Below the pieces are notes generated by a model that was given only the letters and a program-made list of their open reading frames with translations, did not search any database and was not told the DNA's origin. The translations under genes were made by a program, and so were the position numbers. From NCBI RefSeq assembly GCF_002575655.3, contig NC_053039.3, positions 240,414,622 to 240,478,621 on the forward strand: 64,000 nucleotides of DNA. Direction: 5' to 3'. The stretch comes from Aegilops tauschii subsp. strangulata. Lineage: Eukaryota; Streptophyta; Magnoliopsida; Poales; Poaceae. Position 1 is the first letter of the stretch, and every line of letters begins with the position of its first letter. Positions 1 through 9,919 of this stretch are shown one piece after another.

Positions 1-275
1 GTCCTCAGGAGCGCTTTGCTTTATATAAGAGTTCGTCCAGGCTTGTCCTTTGCTACAAAAAGGATTGGGCCACCTTGCTGCACCTTAGTTACACTTGTTA
101 CTTGTTATCCATTACAAATTATCTTATCACAAAACTATCTGTTACCGATAATTTCAGTGCTTGCAGAGAATACCTTGCTGAAAACCACTTGTCACTTCCT
201 TCTGCTCCTCATTGGGTTCGGCACTCTTACTTATTGAAAGGACTACGATAGATCCCCTATACTTGTGGGCCATCA
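1..275 (+). repeat. 5' LTR, 3' part (R-U5) of the Athila-like element
   Basis: The window opens inside an LTR. A TATA-like run (tttatataag, about 21-30) is followed by a pyrimidine-rich transcribed part, and the LTR ends in ...TTGTGGGCCATCA at 275. The CA end directly precedes a leader and primer-binding site, as expected for a 5' LTR. The LTR start lies outside the window. Confidence 0.7.
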
Positions 276-286
276 AGACTCTTTTC

Positions 287-304
287 TGGCGCCGTTTCTG
301 GGGA
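287..304 (+). other. Primer-binding site (tRNA-Asp type)
   Basis: TGGCGCCGTTTCTGGGGA starts 12 bp after the LTR end. It resembles the complement of the 3' end of plant tRNA-Asp (CCCCGGCAACGGCGCCA), with a few mismatches in the middle. Athila-type Gypsy elements are known to use tRNA-Asp. Reverse transcription of the element would start here. Confidence 0.75.
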
Positions 305-337
305 GTGAAGCGCCTTTGGTAAGGAAAAAATTATATA

Positions 338-372
338 CACTACAGAAAAAAGACACATCCGTGACATTTTGG
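338..372 (+). repeat. Left terminal inverted repeat of the giant CACTA
   Basis: CACTACAGAAAAAAGACAC starts at 338 and continues ATCCGTGACATTTTGGG. It pairs with the right terminus at about 41,596-41,625 and retains the catalytic CACTA tip. Confidence 0.85.
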
Positions 373-560
373 GCCGAACGAAATTTTTTTTTGTCATACT
401 TATGACACTTCTATGACGATAATTATGACAAAACCCAGTATCATCATAGATGTGGTGGGCTCCTACTTCTATGACAAAAAATCATGACAGAAAAAATGGG
501 CTTTTCGTCCTGGGCGGGCCGGAGACGCAGCTGCATGACATTCTTTGGGCCGTCCATGAC
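372..560 (+). repeat. Left subterminal TGACA/TGACG-rich zone
   Basis: Short TGACA/TGACG words recur (cttatgacac, ctatgacgata, ttatgacaaaa, tctatgacaaaa, atcatgacag, gcatgacatt, tccatgacgg). A matching set is found just inside the right end (gtgatgataa, tatgtcatgg, ctacgacagc, tgtatgacta). CACTA subterminal repeats of this sort bind transposase or its accessory protein; that role is inferred. Confidence 0.55.
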
Positions 561-844
561 GGAAAAAACCATGGTAGAAGCGAGGGCGAGGAAAATATCG
601 GGGTGTTCCTGGTTACGGTGGGTGGTCGGGGCCGAGCGATGCGCATTTCTCTCGTACACACACGCGCGTGGGTGCGAGGAGTTGGGCTCTAACTGAACCC
701 AAGCGAGGCGTTGGGCTCTAACTGAACCCGAGCGATTGCACTGCAGGCTACGCGTTACTGAACCCGAGCGATCGATCGATGGCTGTTAACTAAACCCGAT
801 CGAGCGATTCCTTCGCTACTGCTGCTAACTGAAGCCGATCGATG

Positions 845-1520
845 CTGCCTCTGGATGAATAGTGAGCATTGCTGGGGGGTTTGGATGAACAGTTCCTGGT
901 GGGGGTGGATGAACAGGACCCTATGGTGTTGCCTCTGGATGAACAGGACCCCGATTGATCGAGCCGGTTGGGGCTGGATGAACAGGACCCCATGGAGGGC
1001 TGGATGAACAGTAGACGGTGGAGGGTTGGATGAACAGTAGCCCGTGGAGGGTTGGTTGAGCAGGAGCCCGTGGAGAGGGTTGTTTGAACAGTAGCCGGTG
1101 GAGTAGTGCGCGGTGGAGGCTGGATGAACAGGAGCCCGTGGATGAACAGTCGCAGGTGGAGGCTGGAGGAGGTCGACGGTGGATGAACAGTAGCCCGTGG
1201 AGGCTGGAGGGGGTCGACGGTGGAGATGAACAGTATCCCCTGGAGTTCCGTTTTGCGGTACGCCACACCCCTCCCGATGAACAGGACTCCCGTTTCGACC
1301 GTAGCACTCCAACACAAGTTCGTTCCTCCGTTTTGCGGTACGCCACACCCCTCCCGATCAACAGGACCCCGTTTCGACTGTAGGAGGTTCGTTTCCTCCG
1401 TTTTGTGGTACGCCAGACCCCTCCCAATGAACAGGATCCCGTTACGAACGTGGCCGATCGAACACAAGGCCGTTTCCTCCATTCTGCGGTACGCCAGGCC
1501 TCGTTTCCATCAGCTGTTCC
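845..1520 (+). repeat. Left subterminal tandem repeat array of the CACTA
   Basis: About fifteen degenerate copies of the word GGATGAACAGTAGCCCGTGG, spaced roughly 25-40 bp apart, run from 845 to about 1,240. They are followed by four copies of a 70-80 bp unit containing CGTTTTGCGGTACGCCACACC, starting near 1,247, 1,328, 1,398 and 1,478. Long reading frames across this stretch on both strands are by-products of the repetition and are not called as genes. Confidence 0.75.
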
Positions 1521-2084
1521 GTCCAAGTCCTCCCGATGAAGACGATGACACATTCCGTTCTGACCCAGCTGGTTGGCTCCCCATGAACACGACGACGACA
1601 CAGTATCTCCGTTCCGACCCAGCCATGTACACAAACCCTGGCCGTATGTATGCGCGAGTAGGCATTCGAGACCCCGCCTGTATGTACGTACGTGGCCGTA
1701 TTTTCTTTCTTGCACACTGGCCGTTGTACGTACGTGTACATGCTACGTGCGCGCCTCTACTACCACACGTGCGCGCCTCTACATCGACCAATATGTACAT
1801 AGACGTTCACGACCAGAATGACAATGCTACGTACACTTCGACCAGGTGGGTCCCGACTGTCATGCACTTCCTTGCGTGCGAAGATATAGCTGGTGGGTCC
1901 CAGCAGTCAGGGGGGCGAATATGTTTTTTTGCCCGGACGCACTTCCTTTCGTGCGAAGATGTAGCTAGTGGGTCCCAGCAGTCCAGGGAGAAACATTTTT
2001 TCATGAAATACGGTGGCCCGTCTGGTGGGTCCGTGCTGTCAGGTGCAGGAATAATTATTTTGCACGTAATAAGGAGGCACTTCC
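1521..2084. other. CACTA left arm, no gene seen
   Basis: Moderately GC-rich sequence with repeated ACGTACGT-like words (1,680-1,780) and three loosely similar blocks containing CACTTCCTTGCGTGCGAAGAT (near 1,865, 1,940 and 2,070). I see nothing that looks coding. Confidence 0.4.
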
Positions 2085-2560
2085 TTGCGGCCGTCGTGGA
2101 CCCAGCTGTCAGCCTCTCCATGTACAGTACTCTTCCGATGGAAGTCGTTCCTGGACCACGTTGACCACGCCGCGCCGAGAGCACCAGGGCGGTGGACGAC
2201 GGCGAGGCCTAGGAAGGGGACGACGCGGAGCCGGGGAAGATGCGGCAATGGAAGCCCGCACGGAGAGGAGTACGAGGGTTCACTGGTTCGGCTGCGGTGC
2301 GAGGCTGCCATCGCCGCAGAATAACAGGGGGTGTGGGTGATTGGACGGATGGCCTGGCCAGCGGTGGGAGTAGTAGGGGCGGTGTGGCCTCCGCGGCAGC
2401 ACAGCCGCCACAGGAGGCAGGAGCAGGCGGCACGACCGGCGCTTCTTTGGGCGGCTGGAGCAAGAAGACCAGAGGTTGAAGAAGCACGACGGCCGCTGGA
2501 TGGACATCGTACGGGCACTGCGGCTAGAATCGTTTATATTGACTAAGTTGACAAAGCCCT
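2085..2560 (-). pseudogene. Degenerate copy of the 3,628-4,031 minus-strand locus
   Basis: Read on the minus strand, about 2,085-2,215 aligns by eye with the 3' part of the locus at 3,628-3,780. Both have a CCGTCGTCC word, then GTGGTCAACGTGGTC against ATAGTTAACATGGTC, then GGAGAGGCTGACAGC against GGAGAGGATGACAGT. The remaining GC-rich stretch to 2,560 has only stop-broken frames. The likeliest reading is an older duplicate of cargo in the CACTA left arm. Its function is unknown. Confidence 0.35.
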
Positions 2561-3600
2561 TGGTACGCATCACCTTAGTAGACCCACAGGCCAGCTTCCG
2601 AAACGGTGCGCCCTAGATGTCAGGGGGAGGAATCATTTTTTGGGCGGGTGAAGCTAGAATATCCGAGATTGAAGAAGAAGCACGGCATCCGTTGGATGGA
2701 CATCCAACGGCCACTACTGCTAGAACCGTGTGTTGACTATAAGTTGACAAAGCCTTGCATACGCGTCAACTCTTTTTTTTTGAGGGGACGCGTCAACTTA
2801 GTAAGGCCACAAGTGTGTGGCAGATAACTTATAGCCCATTTGAGATTTGTAAGAATGTGTAGCCAATTTTTGAATTCTAATGGAATTTACTACAACCTAT
2901 TTACAGTTTGTTAAAAGTACAGCCCATTTCAACCAACCGTTCAAAACAGAATTCAATAATATTTCCCACATTTTGATGGGATTCGAAATATTTTATATTA
3001 CGTAAAAATCCAACGAAACATTGCGCTCGCAACAATTAATGAAATTAAAATTTTCAATATCCAAAAATAATATTTTATAAAGTAATTACGTGTTTGGTGC
3101 ATTTTTTATAGTTACTGCCCAGTATTTATAATTACATCCACGTTATTATTTCTTAGAGCCCATTTTCTTGTTAAGCCTAATGCATCCCTCCTAGGAAAGA
3201 TTTGCAGCCCAGCGGGGTGGAGAATAACAACTTGACCTTGCCTGGGTATTCTTAAAAAAAAGTATAGCTGGGCTAGCCATTTTTAGCTTAAAAAAATTAA
3301 TATCTGGGCTAGATATCTGGCCTTGGCTAGACGGGCCACAGCCTGCCCAGTTAATACCTGCAGCGATGTTTTCGTTGTTGTTCAGAGGAGAAAAATTAAT
3401 ATCTGGGCTAAACATCGCTCAAGAAAAACTCTGCAGTGCTCACACCTCAAAAACACAAATACTGCTCGAGCTGCTTGGTCCCAGCTATTGGCCGCTTCTT
3501 GTGCAATTCTCTTGTTTATTGACTACATAGGTTGACAATGGTGTGGGACCGTGATGTCAAGAAACCAGGAGGAAGCAAAAAAATTATAGTTTTATACACC
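2561..3600. other. AT-rich intergenic part of the CACTA left arm
   Basis: No gene is seen. A short direct repeat, AAAATTAATATCTGGGCTA, occurs near 3,293 and 3,391. The block around 2,590-2,790 repeats wording from 2,470-2,570 (ttgaagaagcac, ggatggacatc, ttgacaaagcc), so duplication has also acted here. Confidence 0.4.
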
Positions 3601-3627
3601 AATAAGGAGGCACTTGCGTACGTGCGG

Positions 3628-4031
3628 CTACGGCCCTGGTGGGTTCCCACTGTCATCCTCTCCAAGTAAAGTCATCTCCTCATCCTCATGTTCGTTGACC
3701 ATGTTAACTATGCGAGACGGCGGCGCCACGACGAGTGCAACAACTCGAAGGACGACGGAGAGGGCCTCGCGGGCCCTATGGATGGTCTGATACAGCGCCC
3801 GCTGCTCATTCGGGAAGCCAGGATCATAGGGCCACATGTCCGCGACGGCATTGTCGTTCGCTTGTTCACCGGTGCTCGTTGAGGAGACGGAGGTTGCACC
3901 ATAGGTCCTCCTGCGCTGGTAGCTCTTCCGCCATTAGGGCATCGAAGTGCGGCCGCACCTGCTCTATGGTGAACACGGCATGAACCGGCTTGGACAGTGG
4001 CGCCGGCTCCTGGTCGGAAGCTACGTCCATC
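3628..4031 (-). pseudogene. Frameshifted hypothetical gene, divergent from the 4,419 locus
   Basis: On the minus strand an ATG at 4,031 opens a frame of 53 residues starting MDVASDQEPAPLSKPVHAVF and ending in a TGA next to ...CNLRLLNEHR. One frame over, the reading continues from about 3,870 as ...NDNAVADMWPYDPGFPNEQ and runs to a stop at 3,628, finishing in acidic sequence (NEHEDEEMTLLGEDDSGN). A single 1-bp frameshift would explain the break. I do not recognise a domain. Its start lies 388 bp from the start of the plus-strand locus at 4,419, so the two may share a bidirectional promoter. It is probably cargo of the CACTA. Confidence 0.45.
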
Positions 4032-4338
4032 GTCTGATTGTCGTCGCTCAGCTCGGCGAGCTAGCTGGCGAGCCAGCATGTCCGGCTGCTGGACCGACCC
4101 GCTGCCAAGCACGAGTCTGACTGCCCTGGCCCACCCAGAACGCCTCCCTCGCCCGCGCGCGCTTTCCGCCCGAAACGGTCAGCGCCGCCCGCCCCGCTTC
4201 CCGATGCAGGCGATTGCTCCGCCTTCAAACGACACAAGTGTCGTCCGTCTGTCCTTCTGCCGCCTACATTAATGATACGCGGTTGCCGAGGTGGCTACTC
4301 TGGCGCCACACGTCCGTCCCTCCGCCGCCCACCATTGC

Positions 4339-4346
4339 TATATAAA
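4339..4346 (+). promoter_or_regulatory. TATA box of the 4,419 locus
   Basis: TATATAAA lies 73 bp upstream of the ATG at 4,419, downstream of a GC-rich stretch and before a C/T-rich leader (ccattccctttctcctatcc). The layout is that of a plant Pol II promoter. Its activity is unknown. Confidence 0.5.
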
Positions 4347-4418
4347 CTGCTGCGCCGGCCATAGCCGCATTCATCCGCATCCATTCCCTTTCTCCTATCC
4401 ACACCACTACTGCCCACC

Positions 4419-4958
4419 ATGGCTTCCTCGTGCTCCAGCACTCTTCGAGACGGGCGGACGACGGACCACAAGGAGATGACAGCCATTGCTGCCGACTGGC
4501 TGGCCGGCAGGCAGCCGGAGGACGACGAGATCCCAATGGAGAACATGGTAGTCGATGATTCGGCGCCAACCCCCTCCTCCGCGCCATCCTCGCCGGTGCA
4601 TTGCACCATGACCATCGGTGAGGCCCGTGCCCAATATATGGACACGGTGAGGCAGAAGCGTGAGGAGCAGTTCCGGGAGCCGTAGGCCGACGCCGCCTAC
4701 AACCACCATCTCCTCCAGGAGCACCTGCAGGCGGAGGAGCAGATCGCCGCGGAGCGGGCGGAGCAGGAGGCGCTGCTCGACTCGTACCGCTCTGCCCGCG
4801 AGGGCCGCCTCGAGCGCTGGAGGTACCGCATGCGGGTGGCGGAGGCTGCGGCCGCCTACAAAGAGGGCGATGAAGAGGGGGAGGCGGTGTTTGGCGAGAC
4901 CGAGGACGAGGCAGAGGACAATGCCGGCTCCTACGAGTCCCCGCTCCGCTGGCGTTGA
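4419..4958 (+). pseudogene. Hypothetical Glu-rich protein with an in-frame stop
   Basis: The frame starts MASSCSSTLRDGRTTDHKEM and is open for 88 codons. A TAG at 4,683 interrupts it, after which the same frame stays open for another 90 codons to a TGA at 4,956. The second half is rich in Glu, Ala and Arg (LLQEHLQAEEQIAAERAEQE, then EEGEAVFGETEDEAED), which looks helical or coiled-coil and acidic. A TATA box lies upstream, and the AT-rich sequence after about 5,420 resembles a 3' UTR. I do not recognise the family. It is either a nonsense-disrupted gene or, less likely, a readthrough gene. It sits in the CACTA left arm opposite the divergent locus at 3,628-4,031. Confidence 0.5.
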
Positions 4959-5190
4959 CGAGGCCCTGCTCCGCCGAGGCCCCGCAGCGCCAACAACGAG
5001 GGAGAGGACACCGCCGGCTCCGCCGAGGCCCCACCCTGCCGGCAACGAGGGGGAGGATTTCCCTCGCTCCGCCGAGGCGCCGCCCGCCGGCAACGAGACA
5101 GAGGACATCGCCAGCTCCGCCGAGGCCCCGCCCCGCTGCCAACGAGGCCGTGCCACACAGAAAACGAGGAAGAGTAGAACACGGTAGGTC
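4895..5190 (+). repeat. Imperfect coding tandem repeat, about 60-66 bp unit
   Basis: About four copies of a GC-rich unit containing GCTCCGCCGAGGCCCCGCC and GGCAACGAGG(G)GGAGGA follow one another. In one frame they read repeated AGNEGED/SAEAPP-type modules (…PAGNEGEDFPRSAEAPPAGN…), ending in a basic tail (RGRATQKTRKSRTR) and a stop at 5,187. This looks like the repeat-containing C-terminus of the 4,419 protein in a shifted frame. Confidence 0.5.
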
Positions 5191-5219
5191 GCCGCCGCTC
5201 GGGTCCAAGTAAGGCCACC

Positions 5220-5684
5220 GCTGCTACCCTCAGGTTGAAGCCAAGCTAGGCGGGTTGACCACTGACGGCCGGTTAGCTTCTTGGTGGCGACGTGGAGTCG
5301 GAGAGCTATGTTGGAGAAGGACGATGCTTCTACTTAACTACTGGTGCAGTTAGCTGACTGACACGTGGGCCCAACAGGCATCTGGGCCACATGTCTGTTA
5401 CGCAACTGCACATGTAGTTAAGTCACTGAAGCTTTTGTTCGGCTCAGCCGGACACAGGTGGGTAGCTTCGGTTAATTAATTATACCTCCAGTGCACCCCT
5501 TTTTAGTTGAAGAATGTATGAAATGTAATGAAATCCGGCATGTTTATATGAAATCCTGTGTATGAATGAATTTATTTTGATTAGTTCGAATTCTTGTATC
5601 ACTGGCATTGGATGAACATGCAAAACAATACGTACTGGCATTATACCCAGGGTGATCACCTCGTTTGCAGCAGTTTCACATGTA
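5220..5684 (+). other. 3' flank of the 4,419 locus
   Basis: This GC-poor stretch has the look of a plant 3' UTR (ttgaagaatgtatgaaatgtaatgaaat, 5,508-5,535). No other gene is seen. Confidence 0.3.
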
Positions 5685-5811
5685 CTCCCTCTGGTGCTTT
5701 CTAGTCTGCATACAAGTTTTGTCTGCAGTCAAAGTATCTCTACTTTGACCAATCTTATAGAAAAAAGTATGCAGTTTCACAATGTGCGAAGTAAAAAAAG
5801 AACAGAATGAG
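5685..5811. mobile_element. Degenerate Stowaway MITE
   Basis: The left end CTCCCTCTGGTGCTTT and the complement of the right end (CTCATTCTGTTCTTTT) are inverted repeats resembling the Stowaway (Tc1/Mariner) consensus. Both ends are flanked by TA (5,683-5,684 and 5,812-5,813). Confidence 0.6.
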
Positions 5812-7570
5812 TACAAAGAGTTTGAGAAGCTTTTTAGCCAATATTTACTTCACAACTAAAGAATAAAGAAAAAATGGATCGACGCTGCTGACAACAAAGG
5901 GTGTCCCATTCGAAAATATCAAATGCATGTCTTCTTGCTAAAATCAATGAGCAAAATTTGACAAGGTTGTCCCATTCCAAAATATCAAATGCCTACGATT
6001 GTGGAATAGGCAGGGTTTGCCATCAGTTCGTACATTGACATGGCACCTCGTGCTAAATAAACCAGCTGTTCTTTTTGTGCAGTTCCACCAAAATCAACCA
6101 AATTCGCGCGTAGCTTGTATGATTTCACCCTTATATGTTGCAACGCCTTGAACTTATCGGCACCTCCTTTCTTGTGGTGGAAATGAATGATTCGATGTAT
6201 CCATGAACATTTTGTGTAGTTCCCATTGAAATCAAGCTGAGCACCCCTGTTTGCACAAATACAAAAAGTGATTAGTATAAAGCAAACTATACAATCAATT
6301 GACAGTTCAAACAGGCACCTACATGGTCCATGTAGAGCACACTTTTAGAAAAATGGAACTCACCGGAAAGAATCCTAGAACAACATTGTACTTGCGCATC
6401 ACAGCAAGAAAATGGAGATTTGTCAGTCCTTCTGAGCTAAAGTTAGTTTGGTCTTGTGGGGAGTAATGTAACCATCCTTCAACTGGTCCTTCTGATGAGA
6501 AGATAGACAGGGCTTCTTCATCCTGGCATAATTGGAACTAGTCACTTCACGTACTCCATATTCTTCTTCAGAGAAGGATGATCCTATTGTGCAAAGACAA
6601 GAGGACAACTAAATGCTAGCATCCCTGTTTGCTCGAAAAAAAGGAAAGGAAATATTTAAAACAACATAGATGAAGCACTTCTCAAGGACAATACCACTTT
6701 TTCATGATAGTATCTAAACAGTAGCACAACACCAATAGAGATGACAAAGCTCAATCATATGGATGAAATTAGTGGGCGAGTACCAATCTTTCTCAGGAGG
6801 CTTATTGTGTAGAGCATACAGATGAAGCACTTCTCCGGAACCATCTGTTGCTATCTACTGTGGTGGCCATGCCTACTATATACTCCTCGATTAGTTTAAT
6901 GTTTCCAACATCTTCTTGTGCAGTTCCACTAAAATGTATGGTATCTTCAAAGAAGATCCCTGTTTGCACAAGTAGAGATAATTACGTATTACATTAAGAG
7001 TGGCATCACAGCAGTGGCAAAACAATTGCTCGTTCCAGCCATAGCAATAAATTAAGATGCAAAACTATATCATTACTTGTGTCATCACAGTTCCAGTGCT
7101 TCATTACAGCACCGGGAGTTGATTTTTGATTTTCTTCCACTTGTTCTTCCCCTTCATCACTTGGTTCAATAACAGACAAGCTTCGCCTTCAATGTAAGAA
7201 TTGCATGTCAATTAGGTTGCACAAGTATAGCACTAAACAATGACATTAATTTTCTGATGAAAGTGGCAAAATACAGGCCAACAGTTTTGAAATATCCTTA
7301 TCTTACCTCAATGGGACATTATGGTGCACATACAGATTGGAAGTCTTGTCTCCATTTGTGCAGTTCACTAAACTCAAGCAATAATACCGTACAAGTAGCA
7401 CAACATATGAAAGCACACTGCAGAATCATGTGAAAGAAGGCTAGTACTGACCTCTCATGACACGGAATTCAAACAACTCACAAGAAGAAGATCTGAACCA
7501 AATTTGCCAACATGGATAGGAAGTAAGATCTCCTCTTGTGTAGTTCCTCTAAGATCAAGACATCAAGCAA

Positions 7571-7662
7571 CGTTGTCGGTGTGACATTTTGGTTGAACCG
7601 CACAAAACACTCTTAAAACAAAAGTGTTTTGTGCAGTGCAACAAAATGTCACAATGGCAACG
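7571..7662. repeat. Imperfect 92-bp foldback
   Basis: Two arms of about 40 bp pair around an 11-nt centre. The left arm reads CGTTGTCGGTGTGACATTTT…; the right arm ends …AAAATGTCACAATGGCAACG. The inner parts GCACAAAACACT and AGTGTTTTGTGC pair exactly. It could be a small foldback element or a transcribed hairpin inside the minus-strand gene. No target duplication is evident. Confidence 0.6.
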
Positions 7663-7915
7663 AGGTGAAGTGGATAACCTTGTTTACACAGAGGTGCAAA
7701 GGAAACAACTAGTTGTCAATAATGGTGGATGACACAAAAGCCAACAAAAAGAAGCATCTACCTTATCTAAATGGGAAAGAAAGCAAGACAGTAGCATTTC
7801 TCAAACGGTGGCATTGATTAATATTAACAGAGAGATTATATTAACAATAAAATTCGTTAAACATGTAATTTGCTTTTAACTGTGGCATTGCATCAATTTT
7901 CCAGCGGCATTATTA

Positions 7916-8228
7916 GAGGGTGTTTGTTTACAGGGTCGTTTTGGTGGAGGGACTAAAAAAACTCCATGTCAGTCCCATCTAAACCAAACAGGAGGGACTT
8001 TTAGGGACTAAAAGTGGGCATTTGGGACTAAAGAAAGAAGACCCCGAGGGATAGTCTTTTTGGGACTTTTTCCAACAGTTGCCCCTGCCACGCATCGCAC
8101 CTTGTCTCTATTAGTTCATTACTAGGGGTAACATGGTCTTTTAGCATGTCATTTAATGACCTCTAGTCCATGTTTAGTCACTGGAACCAAGCAGGTAGGG
8201 ACTAGGGAGTTTTTAACCAAACAGGGCC
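7916..8228. mobile_element. Tourist-like (PIF/Harbinger) MITE
   Basis: The ends GAGGGTGTTTGTTT and …TTTTTAACCAAACAGGGCC are inverted repeats flanked by TTA (7,913-7,915 and 8,229-8,231), the three-base target expected for Tourist elements. The interior (gggactaaaa, gggactttttcc) is the same family as the element at 11,989-12,363. Confidence 0.75.
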
Positions 8229-8540
8229 TTAGATTAATAACAGCTAAAGAGTTGCACGGGACAGTGGACGCACCAGCACCATGTGCATCTACCGATAAAT
8301 TGGGGTGATGCACAGCCTGTTGCAACAAAGAACAAACAACCAAGGAGCATATTTGTGTTGGTACCAGTTTTGTTATCTTTAGACACCTTTCCCTATGTGA
8401 GCGCAGCAAATCTAGTCCTGCTCAAACTCTACAGCCTTGTCCCCCAAAACAAAAGATCAGTTCGTTACACATGTGCGTACTGCGTTTGTCATTGTTTTCC
8501 CTTTTCGACGAACGTAGGTGGTGGATAGCCAGTCTGTACT

Positions 8541-8820
8541 AGTACTTTCCCCCTTCCTTTCCTCTTTGAACCACGTCCTAGATTTATGCTATACAACTTT
8601 CGCCCATTCCTTTCCTCTTTGAACCACGTCTTAGATTCATAAGATACAACTTTCCCCACTACTTTCCCCCTTCCTTTCCGTTTTGAACCACGTCCTAGAT
8701 TCATGCTATACAACTTTTCCCACTACTTTCCCCCATTCCTTTCCTCTTTGAACCACGTCCTAGATTCATGGTATACAACTTTCCCCACTACTTTCCTGTT
8801 TGATCCAACACCTAGATTCG
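8541..8820 (+). repeat. Tandem repeat, about 60-75 bp unit, 4-5 copies
   Basis: The unit contains CCTTTCCTCTTTGAACCACG, TCCTAGATTCATGCTATACA and ACTTTCCCCACTAC. Copies start near 8,548, 8,611, 8,672, 8,736 and (truncated) 8,795, with point differences. It lies just downstream, in minus-strand terms, of the candidate first exon at 8,887-9,174. Confidence 0.7.
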
Positions 8821-9097
8821 AGTGCAGAAGCGGAAAAAGCCCACATGTAGCTAGAGAAATGCATGTGGAATAAGTAAATTATACCTTAAGGTTCTTGGGA
8901 TGTGGTTCGGTGGGCGACCAGAGGCCGTTCGGCCCACACTATGTACGGCGGCGAAGAAGAAGGGGTCGGAGGCCCTCCCGCGCCGCCGCTGGGTGAAAGT
9001 GAACAGTTGCGCCGGTAGTGGATTCCCTCCCTCGCCGACAGCGACAGCGTTAAGCCTCCTTCCCTTCCGGGTGGACGGATCCTGCCGGCTCTTTGAC

Positions 9098-9277
9098 CAG
9101 TAGTGAGGGGAGAGAGAGAGGCCAACGAAGTCTTGTTTAGATCTGGAGAGGGTGAGAGAGTGTGAAGGGAGCAACTACAAGCAAACCAGCAGTGAGGGGA
9201 GAGAGAGAGGCCAACGAAGTCATGTTTAGATCTGGAGAGGGTGAGAGAGTGTGAAGAGAGCAACTACAAGCGCTGAG
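9098..9277. repeat. 90-bp tandem duplication
   Basis: The block beginning CAGTAGTGAGGGGAGAGAGA at 9,098 recurs at 9,188 as CAGCAGTGAGGGGAGAGAGA with only a few differences, including TCTTGTTTAGATCTGGAGAG against TCATGTTTAGATCTGGAGAG. A shorter third echo (ttggagagagtgtgaagag) follows at 9,298. It overlaps the 5' side of the minus-strand gene, so it may be leader or promoter sequence. Confidence 0.75.
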
Positions 9278-9279
9278 GC

Positions 9280-9899
9280 TCCAACGTTATATATATATTG
9301 GAGAGAGTGTGAAGAGTGCAAACCCTAGAAAACAAGCACCGAGGCTGCAGCTGATCGTATAGCTCCGTATCCATCCATTTTGACCAGTCAAAGAATCCTC
9401 CTGGCACGAATTATGCTCAAGTGTAGTTATCGAACCCGAGACCTCAAGTTTGATGAGCGAACAGGCTAACCAGCTACACAACCCTCCCGTTATGTTCAAC
9501 GAGAGGAAACCTTTTATACATTCATGCATTCGTGTGACAAGCATGTCGTGTTTTTATGTGTGGGAATCATTGGGATTTAAATCATAATCGTGTCATGTGG
9601 CTTTGGTGGTAAGACTATCCACAGTGGTGCAGAAATAATGCAGCCTTAGTCACCTTACCTCTCTCCAGTAGTACGTTGGGTCCCACCAGTCAGAGGGTGA
9701 AACAAACAAATTAATAAGAAAAATTAAAAGCGCCAGTGGTGTATCTTACCTCACACATCTCGCTACTGCTCGGGAACACTGTCCAATTGATCCCTCTGTT
9801 CGCTCACATACTATTTTAAGTGAATCCTTATTATAACATGCACACAATTTTGGGCACTTGTATTCGACCTAAGTCAGTGTGCCACCGTATCTCCTACGA
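9280..9899. other. CACTA interior, no gene seen
   Basis: The stretch 9,401-9,500 has the wording of a degenerate tRNA-like or primer region (gttatcgaacccgagacctc), but no cloverleaf can be drawn. Nothing else is recognisable. Confidence 0.3.
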
Positions 9900-9919
9900 C
9901 TCCCTCCGTCTAGGTGTAA

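Larger units (their letters stand above)
5990..9174 (-). pseudogene. Multi-exon CACTA cargo gene with a repeated exon start (minus strand)
   Basis: A candidate first exon lies at 9,174-8,887, ending CTTAAG before a GTATAA donor. Downstream, five places on the minus strand carry a splice-acceptor-like sequence followed by (T)GGAACTGCACAA or a close variant: near 7,548, 7,367, 6,928, 6,222 and 6,087. In one frame each begins G-T-A/T-Q. One of them (7,367-7,307) ends at a GTAAG donor. Between them, 7,195-7,100 reads an acidic segment (EPSDEGEEQVEENQ). A candidate last exon at 6,583-6,423 reads SSFSEEEYGVREVTSSNYAR and ends at a stop after KLTLAQKD. I recognise no domain. Module duplication of introns plus exon starts is inferred, and exon limits are uncertain. 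MITEs (7,916-8,228) lie inside the span. Confidence 0.4.

Noticed and set aside
845..1240. CRISPR-like look of regularly spaced repeats
   Set aside because: Spacers are short and themselves related, the unit is degenerate, and the genome is eukaryotic. These are CACTA subterminal repeats.
755..1715. Long minus-strand frames (197-264 residues) over the left array
   Set aside because: They translate the tandem repeat in several phases at once (repeated VLFIQ/GLLFIQ/CSSNPP words). There is no start context or domain, so they are repeat by-products.
4264..5208. 314-residue minus-strand frame opposite the 4,419 locus
   Set aside because: It is GC-driven antisense of the Glu/Ala/Arg-rich plus-strand frame and of the repeat after it. 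The plus strand has the TATA box, leader and coherent composition.
9401..9500. A tRNA-like sequence (gttatcgaacccgagacctc)
   Set aside because: No acceptor stem or anticodon arm can be drawn around the T-arm-like word.
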